A stretch of DNA of 64,000 nucleotides, taken from assembly GCA_016618085.1 (NCBI GenBank), contig JABLTG010000023.1, forward strand, positions 91,509 to 155,508, given 5' to 3'. Of this stretch, positions 22,281-33,937 are shown piece after piece (the stretch's first letter is position 1; every line of letters begins with the position of its first letter). The notes under the pieces were generated by a model. That model did no database searches, had not been told where the DNA came from, and saw nothing but the letters and a program-made list of their open reading frames with translations. This DNA comes from Neovahlkampfia damariscottae (Eukaryota > Heterolobosea > Selenaionea > Neovahlkampfiida > Neovahlkampfiidae). Both the position numbers and the translations under genes were made by a program.

Positions 22281-23498
22281 TTAAAAGTATAATTCAGATC
22301 CATCAGATCCATACAATACATTTTTTGGTTTTACATCTTCATAGAGACTTTCACTTGAATAAATTTCTTTTAAGACTTTTTGATATTTTTTTTGATCTTC
22401 ATGGTCATGTTGTTTAATCTTTTTTTCAATAAGTTTTAATTCTATTTGGTTCAATGGATTGTTTGGTTCTAATTTCAATGCTTTTTTAATCATTTCAGAA
22501 GCTGAATCTAAATTTTCTTTCATTCTTTCACATTTTGCATAAATTCTGTATCCCTTTGATGATTCTGAATTTTTAAAATACATTTTTAATCTAATGATTG
22601 CTTCATCAAAATTTTTTTCTTCAAAATTTGATGAAGCTAAATTAAGCAAAAGAGTCTCAGCTTCTTTATTTCTTTTCTCCATAAGTTCATCAGAAAATTT
22701 CATTCCCATAAGTGCATGATATGACTAAATCTTCAAAAACAATATTTCTTACGTTGAAATAAATTTTTGATGATTCTTTGAATGATTTTTTTTTATAAAG
22801 TATTTTTCCTTTTTCTCTTTCTAATTTACAATAATTTAACATTTCTTTGTTTGTATTGGCTTCAATTGGAGGTTTATAATTCATTGATGAAATTCTAAAT
22901 TCATAAAATAAATTCGAATTGACATCAACACTTTTACCTGCAATTGAAATCTTTCCATTTCCATTTAAACTTCCATATGAGTATTTTGGTGTTATTTTGA
23001 ACCAAGAAACTTCAAAATTAAAAAAAAAAAAAAATTTTACCTTCATCTTCCTGATTTTGTTAATTTTTGGATTTTGGAATACCTTCATGGATTTTAGACA
23101 TTCCTCAAAAAATGGAAGAAATTTTGGGCTGTTTCCTCCAATGGTGAATTTTCTGGGTTGAATTCTTGAATCTTCAAGAATGGCTTGTTCTCCATTTTCT
23201 AATTCAATAATTCCAAAGTACAATACTATAAAAATGTTTTAGATGATCTATTTTGATTACTTTGCGCCTTTGAACCCACAGAAAGAGGATTTGATTCTTT
23301 TGTTGGTTTGATCAGAATTTTTTTAGAAATTCCTCCATCCTCTGTTATTTTTACATCATAGTTATTATTTATCATCAAAGGAATTGGTTGTTTATGATAA
23401 GGAAGTTCTAATGAAAAAATTTCGTTTTTTTTTTCATGATTTTCAGTTTCTTTTGAATCATCTGTTTCTTTGTATTGACTTATAGTTATTCCTTCCAT
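22281..23498 (-). CDS. FKBP-type prolyl isomerase with TPR domain
   Basis: Five exons on the minus strand, introns 23226-23260 (35 nt), 23051-23082 (32), 23010-23040 (31) and 22725-22752 (28), give 363 residues. Between the second and third introns lies a microexon of only 10 nt (23041-23050). Its inclusion yields KSMKEDEVSWFKITPKYSYG, the expected FKBP core motif (MKxGExxxFxIxPxYxYG), whereas skipping breaks the frame. FKBP-like sequence covers about 40-230 (ILYFGIIELENG in the first strand). TPR helices follow (LASSNFEEKNFDEAIIRLKM and LKLEPNNP). The arrangement is that of the FKBP4/FKBP8 class, Hsp90 co-chaperones. Active-site aromatics are poorly conserved, so isomerase activity is uncertain. 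Confidence 0.82.
23041..23050 (-). other. 10-nt microexon
   Basis: GAAGATGAAG on the minus strand, bounded by cag and gtaaaa. It encodes Glu-Asp-Glu plus the first base of Val between the Lys and Ser-Trp-Phe of the FKBP motif. Confidence 0.7.
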
Positions 23499-23688
23499 TT
23501 GCGTTTAAATTAAAACAATTATTTTTCCTTCCACCAAATAGAAGATTTTAAAACAGTTTGAACAAATCAAATTTATCACTCTTTTGATTGGAGCGTTTTT
23601 AACCACTTCTTTTCCGTTTGTTTTGGTTGTATGAAGAAAAACTTTTCATTTATAAATTTACATACTATAACTAATAACTAAACAAAAA

Positions 23689-26640
23689 ATGGAAGAGAAT
23701 AACATCAATAAAGAGTTAATAAATTTAATAGCAAAACTAACAAATCGAGTGAGGTTTTTATTTTTTACAATTTTTTATTGATTTAAATTTTAGAACTTTG
23801 GAAACACAAGTTACTCACCTCACTAAAACAATTGTAGATAATAATTTAATGGTAGGACAACAAAATGATGATAGTTCTGTTGTGGAACCAGATTCAGCAA
23901 TTTCAAATGATTCTTGTTTAAATGCGTTACAAAGTCTGCAGCAGAAAATTCAAAAACCAGATTTAAGAGGAGCTACTGTTATTTTAGATGATGATTACTC
24001 ACCTATTTTACAGGAAACATCTGAGTTTCTGCAGGATGCACAAGAAAATGATGTGATTTTTGTTGATGATGAAGAGTTGACAGAAAACTCAGAAGAATTG
24101 AGATTAGATGATGAATACTCTATTCCTTTGAAAATTTATGAAAAACTGATGACACATCAGGTATTATCATACAAAAAAAATTTTAACTGAATTTTTGAAG
24201 CCTGCTGGAATTAAATTTCTATGGAAACACATAACCAACGACCAAGGATGTATATTGGCTGATTTTATGGGTCTTGGTAAATCTATTCAAACAGTTGTAA
24301 AGAAAATCAAAAAATAGATTTTAATTTTTTTTTTTCAGGTCACAGTTTTGATGTACAAGAAGAAATTTCCAAATGATAACATTCTGATAATGTCACCATT
24401 GAATGTATTAAAGCACTGGGAAAAAGAATTCAATAAAGTTATGAATTGGACAAATGAAAAAAACAGAATAAAAATATATGATATATCGACATTCAAAACA
24501 TCCAATACAAGATTAGAAGCTTTACAAGAATGGAAAAAAGAAAGTGGAGTACTATTATGCACATATGAATTTTTTAGAAATTGTAGATTTGACCAATCAT
24601 TCTATGAGTTATTATTCAAACCAGGACCATCATTAGGTATTGATTTTCATTTTTCTAATTGAAATAAATTAGTTATATTGGATGAAGGACATCGCATCAA
24701 GCATTATGAAGCACAAATTTCAAAATCAATTTCAGAAATTGCAACTTTAAAAAGAATCATTTTAACTGGATATCCATTTCAAAATAATCTCATTGAATAC
24801 TATACAATGATAAATTTTGTACAACCTGATTATTTAGGAGATTTAGGAACTTTTAAAAAATTATTTGAAAAACCAATAGCAAATGGACACGCATTCCAAG
24901 CACCTGAAAATGTTAAACAAACAGCCAAAAGAAGAATTTGGATTTTAAGAGATAGAGTAACTCCATTTATCTTACGACGAGATTCGTCCATTTTAAAACA
25001 AATTGTTCCACAAAAACATGAAATTGTTATTCAAGTCCAAATTACTAAATTTCAAAAATTACTTTATGAATGTTTAGTGGAAAGTATAAAAGAATCTGAT
25101 GATTTTACAGTTAAGAATGTTTTGTGGATGTATAATTGCGTTACTTTAATTTGCAATCACCCACAAATTTTCATCAAATATGCTACTTTTTATATTGATA
25201 AATTCAACAAATCAGATGGTCAAAATGAAGTGACAGATACAGAGGATACTGTCATTCAAAAACCGATTATTGAAGTATTAGAAAGTACCCTCAATAGATT
25301 CAATCATTTAAAAGGTTATTGAAAAATTGATTAAAACTGTGATTGTAGGCGATGATAATGTTGCAACCATTGAAAATAGTTCAAAATTGACTTTGGCAGT
25401 TTTCATCATTTTTCAATCAAAAAGGAAAAATGAAAAAATAGTTTTATTTTCAAAGAGCATTGCTACTCTTAATTTCATTGAATCCATAATCACAAATCAC
25501 AATTCTGACCGCAAAGCTTCAGAAAAAATCAAGTTTATGAGATTTGATGGATCAACTTCATCCGAAAAAAGAGAACAATTAATAGATAAATTTAATGATA
25601 AAAACTCAGGAAATTCATACAATTTATTTCTTATTTCAACGCGTGCAGGAGGAGAAGGAATTAATCTTCATTCTGCTAATCGTGTTATTCTTTTAGATGT
25701 GAATTGGAATCCTTCTCATGACAATGAAGCATTCTGTCGAGTATATCGCTATGGACAAACAAAACAAGTTTATGTTTACAGATTAATTACTAAAGATACA
25801 ATGGAAGAAACTGTTTTTCAAAGACAAATAAAAAAACAACTGCTGTCTAAGTACGTGGTTGATGATCAAACTACATCACTTTCAATTAATGAAATCAATG
25901 AAAAACATCTTTTTACAATCCCAGAGAATCCTGATAATGACTTGGATAATTTTTTGGAATACACAAAAGATGATATAACTAATTTAATTATTGATAAATT
26001 TTCAATAATTGTCACAAATGTTGAAACACAAGATCAACTTTTAGGAGAAGAAATAATTGAAGAATTATCACCAGAAGAACAAAAATTAGCTTATGGTGAA
26101 GAACAATTTGATGTTGTTTATTCAAGAAAAAACAGATCAAATGATAAGTCAAAAAGTGAAAAATTAACAGATGAAATCATTGAAAAGGAAAGAGATCAAT
26201 TACAAAAGAAGATTGAATCATCAGAAAATACATTAAAGAGAAAAATTGAAACAGAAGAAATTCTATTTGATGATGTGAGCTCTGAAGATGAAGAAGAAAG
26301 CACTCTTCTTCACCCAATAAAAAAGCAAAAAGTAGAAGATGATAGAATATTAATTGAAAGACTAAAAGAATTGAAATCAAAATCACCATCAACTAAATCA
26401 CCAAAACCATCCATTTTTCAAAAACTTGAATCAAATCATTCATCACCAAAGTCAGCTTCTTCATCAGGAAGTGAACACAAATTATTTGAAAAAGAAAAAA
26501 GCAAACCAAATATTCTGAGGAATAAATCTACACAAACTGCAGAATTTAGGAAATTAATTCGTGAACAAATTAATAATTTCAAATTGAGTTGCGACAATTA
26601 TTTCTCAAATCAATCCCATAACAAAAATTTTGAAAAATGA
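23689..26640 (+). CDS. SNF2-family ATPase, ATRX/ARIP4-like
   Basis: Six exons (introns 23754-23793, 24161-24200, 24297-24338, 24637-24672, 25315-25348) give 919 residues. Helicase motifs appear in order: Q-like LMTHQPAGIKFLW; motif I ILADFMGLGKSIQTV; motif II VILDEGHRIKH; motif III LTGYPFQNNLIEYY; motif V STRAGGEGINLHSANRVIL; motif VI VYRYGQTKQVYVYRL. DEGH, NNLIEYY-x-M-x-NF and the FxxxFxxPIxNG block are typical of the ATRX/ARIP4 branch of Rad54-like remodelers. No PHD/ADD zinc finger is visible in the short N-terminus. Motif III has Tyr and Phe where LTGTPLQN is usual. The C-terminal 250 residues are acidic and Ser-rich. Likely role: ATP-driven chromatin remodelling or homologous recombination support. 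Confidence 0.85.
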
Positions 26641-27069
26641 AAAAAATAAAATGTTAAATATTTTTTTGAATTTCCAAAGAAAACATGCATCTAGATCCCT
26701 GTTTTATGTCGAATACTATGGATTCATGCGATGCTGAGACAAAAGTCAAGTTTTATTAGCCACGTTATAAATGTGATTTTGATTTTTGGGTATTCCAAGA
26801 AACTTCCTCACTAAAGTAATCTGGTCATTCGACTCTGAAAAATTCTGTTCTCAAAATAAAAAAAATTAGTTTCAAACCATTTTGATAAAAAGATTTGGTT
26901 TATTTGTCCAATTTTTAGTTCCACAATTTGATGTTGAAAATCCCCTTATACTTCAAGATTCCCTTTAAAAAAACACTCAAAGTAATGATCCTCACACCAT
27001 CACTGGATTCAGTGAAATAATAAAAAAAAAAAGAGAACAAACCAATCAACATCTTCACTTTTTGACCTT
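26641..27069. other. Intergenic region
   Basis: 429 nt between tandem genes. It has no long frame and no RNA-like structure that I can see. CCAATCA at 27042-27048 is 22 nt upstream of the next ATG and is the only recognisable element. Confidence 0.5.
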
Positions 27070-30000
27070 ATGTACCAAGAGTTTGAAGAGTCTTTGAAAA
27101 AGCTCTACAAACAGATACAAGATGAAAATAATCCAAAATACAGTGTAATACAGCCAAAAGAAAAGAGAAACTTGTTGAGGATCGTCGAAGATTTTATGGA
27201 ATGGACTGAAACAACAGAAACAAGAACTGACAATGATGTACTTTCAAAAAAGAAACAATTTAAAGATGTTTTTTCTCCTTACACTCAAAAGAACGTTTTA
27301 ATTTCTCAAATTCAGAGTAAAATAGACGAAGTTGGAAAATTACAAAAAGAAAAAATAAAAGAAGAAAAGTTGAAGGAAATAAAAAAAAAACTTTTACATG
27401 AGTCAACTGTTGAAGAATTGTTACTCTTGAAAGTTGATTTAGAAGAAAATTATTTACAATATGCGGAAACATTTGTTTGGGTGGAATTGATAAAGACAAA
27501 CATTTCCAAAATCAACCAACTTGCTATTGAACTTGATATTATAAAAGAAAAACATGATTTTATTCAAGAACAATCCGAAAAATTTTTAAATCAATTCCCA
27601 AAAGAAAAAAAAATCGCAGGGTCGGAAATTTATAAAAAAAATCTGAATTTTTTGAATCTAATGGAAGTTTTATTTGAAAAGGAATCATTAATATTGCTTT
27701 TAAATCAAGCAGAGGAACAATTGAAAAATAAAAATATTCCAAAAATTGAAGGAAGAAAATTGAAGAGGTCAATTGAAGATACTTTTGATTGGATTGAAGA
27801 AGAAGAATATTCAGCAATCGAAATAAAGCAAAAAAAATATTTAATCCATCAGAATTTTAAGAATCACAAAATAATGTTGGAAGAATTTGAATTGAAGTTA
27901 TTTGGAAATTTAAAACAACAAAGAATTCCAAAATACTTTTCAAAAGTGATTGAAACTCAACAAAGATATAATATATTGACAAAGAAAGCAAATTTGAAGG
28001 CTAAAGTTATTCAAAGCTTCTATAATGATGATGATGCTTCGCAAACGTTCAAATTATTTCCTGTTTTTTCATTGGGTAATGAACAAAATTTAGTAGAGAG
28101 CTATTTAAATTCGAAACCTATTGAAAATTTACACAAAGATGCTGGTGTTTTTGTTTCAAATTCCAATTCAATTGAATTTCGTGTAATTTTAACAGAATTT
28201 GATTTCAATTCACAACAAACAGGAATGTATCATTCTTTCAAAGGTGTGATAGATAAAGTACCTAAGTATGAATCAGATGACCCTCTTGGTAAATTTAAAT
28301 GTGCATTGTAAGAAAAAGAAAATTTTTAATTCGATAAGAATGATTGGACCATGGTTTTTGGAATTCACTGAAACTTCAATTTGCATTCCAAAGAGAATTC
28401 ATCCAACAATCAACGATTTATTCATAAAAATACCACCAATTAAAGTCCTAAAAGGTGAATCATTGGAAGATTGTGCGAAAAAACTATCAACCATTTTGGT
28501 TAAATGGAACACCGAATACACATACAAGGAAGAATTTGTTGACAAAAATTCAAAAGAAGGAAATGCGTATCATTTTGTTATGGATATATTAACTTCTTTT
28601 TTTCATGATTTTAAATTCAATGGAATGCTTAATTCGATCATGGAAGAAATAAAAAAAAAAGGAATTTCCAATTCATCCAATGAAACTTTAACATTGAATA
28701 GAATTCAAATAAAATCACATAGTATGATAGATATCATGTTAAATGACATGACAAGAACCAATCCTGATTTCAAAACACAAAATTTACATGATTATTTGCT
28801 CTTTCAAGCAATTGACATTGCATATTGGTTCAGAGCATTAATTTCTGAAAAAGACGAATTTATTCAAAATTATAATGAGTACAAAGATCCAAATTGTCCA
28901 TGCTTCGAACGTGAATTATTTGCTGACATTTTAAAACTTTCAACAATTGAACATATCGAATTCGAATATCCACCATCAACAGAAAAATCACCAAAGAAAT
29001 TAATCTCAATGAAAAAACTAAAGAGTTCCAATAGTTTGAGAAATTTGATGCACAGCACAAAACCAGGTCAAAAATCACCAAAATCACCTAAAAAAGTAGA
29101 CAAGAACGAAATTGCCTCACCAAGAATTCATACTCTTGAAAAATCTGAAAAAAAGAAACCAAAAATCAAAACTTTGATTGATAGTTTTAGATTCACCAAG
29201 AAAGATCCAAATATTTCACCAGTTACAATTGAATCAACAATGGTTGATTTAGATGGTGATTTGGAAGCCTCTGAGCTTATTTCCAAATTAAAAACAATGC
29301 CAAAGAAATTACCAGAACAACCAACTCCAACATTAGATTCACCAAAAATTTCATCAAAATATTCCATTGAAGTCAAGAAATTAAAAGATACTCATAAAAA
29401 CAGACCTATTTCAGACTCATTTTTGTATTATCAATCTCTTTTGAAAAAGAAAATTTCTGATGAAGAAAAAAGAAACTCATATGATTCAAAACTTGATTCA
29501 TTTTTAAAACATAAAAAAGAAGAAAAGAAACTTTCTGTTTTTGAAAAAAAGTATCAAAAAGAATTATTCAAGGAGTACACAAAGAATCATTATTCTATTG
29601 ATGAATTTGATTTTTATGAATTGTATCATCAAATGAATGAAGAACATTTACAAGATAGAAAATCAAATTTACAAAAAACTCTTTTGGATGATTTTATTGA
29701 TCCAAATGGTAAACGAGCAATTTATTTTTCAGAAAAACAACGCAAAAGATTGATCAAATTATCCCCTGAAAAAGCTATTTTTCTCGCATATCAACAAGTA
29801 AGAAGAATATTCAATTCACAATTAGGTTTTTGAAACGTTAGAATTAGTCATTATTCAATTCAGAGAGGCAAATGAATTGAAATTAGTTGAGGGAGAAACT
29901 GTGAAAAAATCCAAATTTCCAAAGAATTTTAATGAACTTACACAAACCATTGAAGAATTTAAAATTTTTTCCAATTTTGTTTCTGACAATTTTGGTGATG

Positions 30001-31631
30001 ATTTCATTCAATGTTGGTTATTATTGACTGATTATTCCAAAAAACCTACCAAAGAACTTTTAAATGAGTTGATGAATTTATCAACAAGTTTAATTAAAAA
30101 TTCAGAGATTAGAGAAAAAATTAAAAAGAAAGATAAACCTCAAATGGACTGGTATGATGTTTTTTATGCATATATTCATGGTATTCTTTCAAATGAATTT
30201 TATCCAAGATTTGTTCATTCAAGAATTTGGAAAAATTATATTGAAACAACATTCAAAAAATTGAATTTGAAATTCGAAGATTTGTATGAAATATCAAAAA
30301 TTGAAAAAGAAATCTCCATTTTATCTGAAAATGCACAGTATTTGATTGTCAACAACTTTTCAACCAATGAAAGTTTTAAGGCAAAAAGAGTTGTATCCAA
30401 TAGCGATCTGTTAAAATCACAAGCAAAAAAAGTAAGTAATTATGATAAAATAATAAGTTTTTAAGTTGATGGATCAAATCAAACATGATAATATTTTACA
30501 ATTAATCGATTTATTCAATGAAGATTTAGATCATCATAATCAAAGCTGTTTGACAATTATTACAACAATGGTTTCTGAAAATCTTGCTCAAAATATCAAG
30601 AACCTAGAAGTGAAATTCAAAGAACATGTAAGAAATTCCATCATTCTAAACTCACACAAACAGACAATTGTTGAATACATGGTCCAACTACTTTCAGCCA
30701 TTGAATCACGTCATACACAATCTAAGTATTTTGAATTTGGTGAATTAAGAGAAGACAATATTTACTTATCAACTCTTTATAATAACTTGTATTTAGATCC
30801 TGGTATCTATTTTGAAAATCAGATTTATCCAAGTTATTTCAATCCTCCAGAAAACAAAATTTCTGAAAAATCAGATATTTATTCATTAGGTTTTATCTTT
30901 TTTAGACTTATTACATTGATGTCACCTCAAGAGATTGAAAATTTATTTCATGATGATTTCAAATCTCATCGATCAAAATCATTCATCAAAAAAAAAAAGA
31001 AAAAATTTGAATATTACTTTAATGCACAAAATGAAATCACAAAATTGAACGTAATTATCCAAAATATTAATTTTCTAATTATTTCCTTTAGAGTATTTAT
31101 CATTCTGATATTTTGAATTTGATTGTTGAAATGATCAATCCACAAGCATCTGAAAGACCTTCAATCAAAGATATTCTTCAAAAATTAGAATCTTTACAAA
31201 CAGACTCAAATGGATCTCTTAAAAAAAGAACCAGTAGATTTGATTCAATGGATGAACAACAAATTTCTGTTTTGAAAAATGACAAAAAAAGAAGATTTTT
31301 GAAAGAATTCATGAGAAAGGAATTATCTATTGAAACTATTTTATTTTTTGAAGATGTTCAGATTTTTAATGATTTAAATACAGAACAAGAAAGATTTTTC
31401 AGAGCTGAAGAAATATTTCTTTCTTACTTCTCAAATTCATCATTTTTAGAATTGAATGTTTCTGAAAAATTGAAAAAATTATTGAACAAAAATTGGAGAG
31501 AATGCAAACAGACAGGAAAAATGGATATCTATTTGTTCGATGAAATTGGGAAACATTTGTCAAATATTATATTAAATGATACATTCAGAAGGTTTAAGGA
31601 TTCAGAAATGTTTGAAGAAATGTTTATTTGA
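27070..31631 (+). CDS. Giant fusion: Hsp70-lid-like, three RGS domains, pseudokinase
   Basis: Five exons (introns 28308-28338, 29798-29825, 30432-30465, 31051-31091) give 1475 residues. Two N-terminal segments (about 5-80, 210-290) resemble the Hsp70 alpha-helical lid (KEKRNLLRIVEDFMEWTE; GRKLKRSIEDTFDWIEEEEY). A middle region (about 350-540, GPWFLEFTETSICIP and GNAYHFVMDIL) hints at an LRAT/NlpC-like fold without its Cys. After a disordered Ser/Lys/Pro linker come RGS-like domains at about 790-920 and 930-1045. A kinase-like domain spans about 1080-1330: KHDNILQL, then EKSDIYSLGFIFFRL and ERPSIKDIL, but lacking HRD and DFG, so probably inactive. A canonical RGS domain (FLKEFMRKELSIETILFFED) ends it. 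RGS domains accelerate G-alpha GTP hydrolysis. The neighbours give no further clue. Confidence 0.8.
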
Positions 31632-31679
31632 GAATAAAAATATTCGGTTTTTTTCCACCAATCATTTTCTTTTTTTGAG

Positions 31680-32632
31680 ATGGAACAAAGTTTTGTTGAA
31701 GTGTTGAAATTAATTCAAAAAGATATTGGAAATAGAGGAATCAACCATTTAATCAATGAAAATAACAAACAAGATTTTTATTCTTCATGTAAAGTTCTAT
31801 CAAAAGCAAAATCGGTTGGAATTGTCACTGGAGCTTTTGTACATAAAAAAGCATGTGAAACAGATGTAAAAATGAAACTATTAAAATTAAAAAGGGTCCT
31901 CTTGGTGCATTTTCAATAGCAAAAACATTGATTCATTTGAAAAAAAGAGTTATTTTTATTGTTGATTCTTCCAACCAAAAAATAATTGAAGATTTTTTAT
32001 CAACCTCAGAAATAACTGTAAAATGTTCGATATATTCATTTTCATCAGAATTGAATCCAATTTTAAACCAAAATGATGAAAAATTATCACTTAAAATTTT
32101 AGAAGAAAATGAATTGGATTGTCTTGTCACTATTGAAAGATTTGGAAAATCACAAGATGGAAAATATTATTCAATGAAAGCAATGGATCTCTCAAATTCA
32201 TGTGGAAATATTGATTTGCTTTTTGAAATGGCCAAGAAAAAGAAAATACCAACAATATCAATTGGAGATGGAGGTAATGAAATCGGTATGGGAAAAGTTA
32301 TTGAAAAGGTTAAAAAATATATAAATAATGGTGAAGTAATTGCTGCTTCATGTTCTGCTGATTATTTAATCATTGTTGGTGTTTCCAATTGGGGAGGTTT
32401 GGCCATATCATCAGGTTTATTTTTATTGGATTCAGAAAATGAACAACCAGTAAAATTGAATGACTACTTATTAACAGTTGAAGAAGAATTTCAGCTTTTA
32501 AAAGATTTGGTTAAAGTTGGTTCTATTGATGGTATCTCTGGACAATCGGAATTGACAGTTGATGGATTTGACTATTTGGAAGTTCATACAAAAATATTAA
32601 AAGGAATTAGAAATATTTGTGAAAATAAATGA
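31680..32632 (+). CDS. D-glutamate cyclase-like protein (DUF4392)
   Basis: Two exons; the intron 31866-31894 (29 nt) restores ETDGPLGAFSIAKTL, the conserved family block, giving 307 residues. Other family features are GIVTGAFV near residue 50 and IPTISIGDGGNEIGMGK followed by ADYLIIVGVSNWGGLAI. DUF4392 is the catalytic region of animal DGLUCY, which converts D-glutamate to 5-oxo-D-proline in mitochondria. Animal DGLUCY also has an N-terminal DUF1445 domain, absent here. No targeting peptide is evident. A CCAATCA element (31658-31664) lies 16 nt before the ATG. Confidence 0.82.
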
Positions 32633-32913
32633 TTCTTCAAATAAGATTTCAAACACTACAAAAGTGAGTATTTAGATATTCTTTCATAAATATTTCACCC
32701 AAATATACCTTTATAACTACAATAAAAAATTTATGGTATAAATCAAAAACAATCTTTCCAATTGGAGAGATTAATTTTTTCAAATGTCCAACGGTAATTT
32801 TATTCAATTACTTTTACTGAACCTTTTCATTCAAAATTATCTCTAAACAAACGAAAATCATTTTCTAATTAAACAAAAGAAACTTCTCAGCAGTTTCTCT
32901 GATGAATCAGACT

Positions 32914-33780
32914 TCATTCATGCCAACCTCCATCATAATTGGACACATTTTTGAATCCGAGCATTTTTGCATAAATGAAAGCAATACTTGATCTCCACCC
33001 TGTTCCACAATAAAAAATTAAATTTTCATTGTTAATGCCATAATCCTTCCAGATTTGTTCAATTTCTTTTGCCTGTAAAAATTCCTTTGTATCTTGGTTG
33101 AACCAGTTTTTGGCAGAATCACCCCAAATTGAATTCGGTATTTTTCCTTTATATTTTACATAATTGTATCCTGTAACTTCTCCTTTGAATTCTTTTTCAG
33201 TTCTGACACAAACTATTTGTTGAAGTTGCAATTTTTCTGAGACAATATTATTCATCTCCGCAGTTGTTTTATTGTAATGTGGATTAACAGGTACATTCTT
33301 TCCAAAATGTACACTTGTTGGTATTTGATACTCGTTGGTTGTTTCTTGTTCACTTTTTTTCCATGAAATAATTCCACCGTTCAAAATTTTTACACTATCT
33401 ACACCTGCATACAAAAGAGTCCATACTACTCTAGAAACAGCAATACAGTTTGATCCATAAATTACAACTAAACTATTCCAGCAAATACCTTTGGATTCAA
33501 TTATATTTTGTAGTTCTTTTGGTTCTTTTAAATTCCAAATTGGAGCAGATTCGATATCATTAGTATTAAATTCTATTGCTTTTGGTATGTGTTCTTCATT
33601 TTTTGAATTGTGCCCTTCTGTGACTTCCAGAATTACTATCGACTTTGATTTTTTAATCTTCTGAAGCAGCCAGGAGACTTCAACAAAAAAATCAAATTTA
33701 TCTTCAAATTTTTGTTGTTTCTTGTCCAGTTGACAATTCACTGAATTCCACTTTGGCTTTTGAAGAGTGAGAATTGACAT
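32914..33780 (-). CDS. Two-domain rhodanese (thiosulfate/3-mercaptopyruvate sulfurtransferase)
   Basis: Intronless, 288 residues from ATG 33780. The N-terminal rhodanese fold (about 30-130) is inactive-like (IVILEVTEGHN; VILNGGIISW). The C-terminal domain has the active loop FYCGTGWRSS, in which the Cys carries the persulfide, and ends in NYDGGWHE. CGTGWR differs from mercaptopyruvate-type CGSGVTA and is closer to bacterial-type thiosulfate sulfurtransferases. The enzyme transfers sulfane sulfur to cyanide or thiols and yields sulfite, the substrate of the sulfite oxidase encoded 20 kb away. A CCAAT pentamer is at 33803-33807. No mitochondrial presequence is clear. Confidence 0.85.
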   Translation of the reverse strand: MSILTLQKPKWNSVNCQLDKKQQKFEDKFDFFVEVSWLLQKIKKSKSIVILEVTEGHNSKNEEHIPKAIEFNTNDIESAPIWNLKEPKELQNIIESKGICWNSLVVIYGSNCIAVSRVVWTLLYAGVDSVKILNGGIISWKKSEQETTNEYQIPTSVHFGKNVPVNPHYNKTTAEMNNIVSEKLQLQQIVCVRTEKEFKGEVTGYNYVKYKGKIPNSIWGDSAKNWFNQDTKEFLQAKEIEQIWKDYGINNENLIFYCGTGWRSSIAFIYAKMLGFKNVSNYDGGWHE

Positions 33781-33891
33781 TCGGAGTTTATTCAATTTTC
33801 ATCCAATAATACTTCACAATTATTTATTCCTCTTCTTTGTCATTATTTTAATAAAAAATCGATTTTATTTTATTTTTCTTTTATTTTTTTT

Positions 33892-33900
33892 GTCCAATCA
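33892..33900 (+). promoter_or_regulatory. GTCCAATCA promoter element of the AP-3 beta gene
   Basis: A T-rich tract runs directly into GTCCAATCATTTTCTTTCAT, 38 nt before the ATG. The same order recurs at 13492 and, in shortened form, at 31656. Confidence 0.55.
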
Positions 33901-33937
33901 TTTTCTTTCATCAATTCCAAAAATCAGTTAGAAGAGA

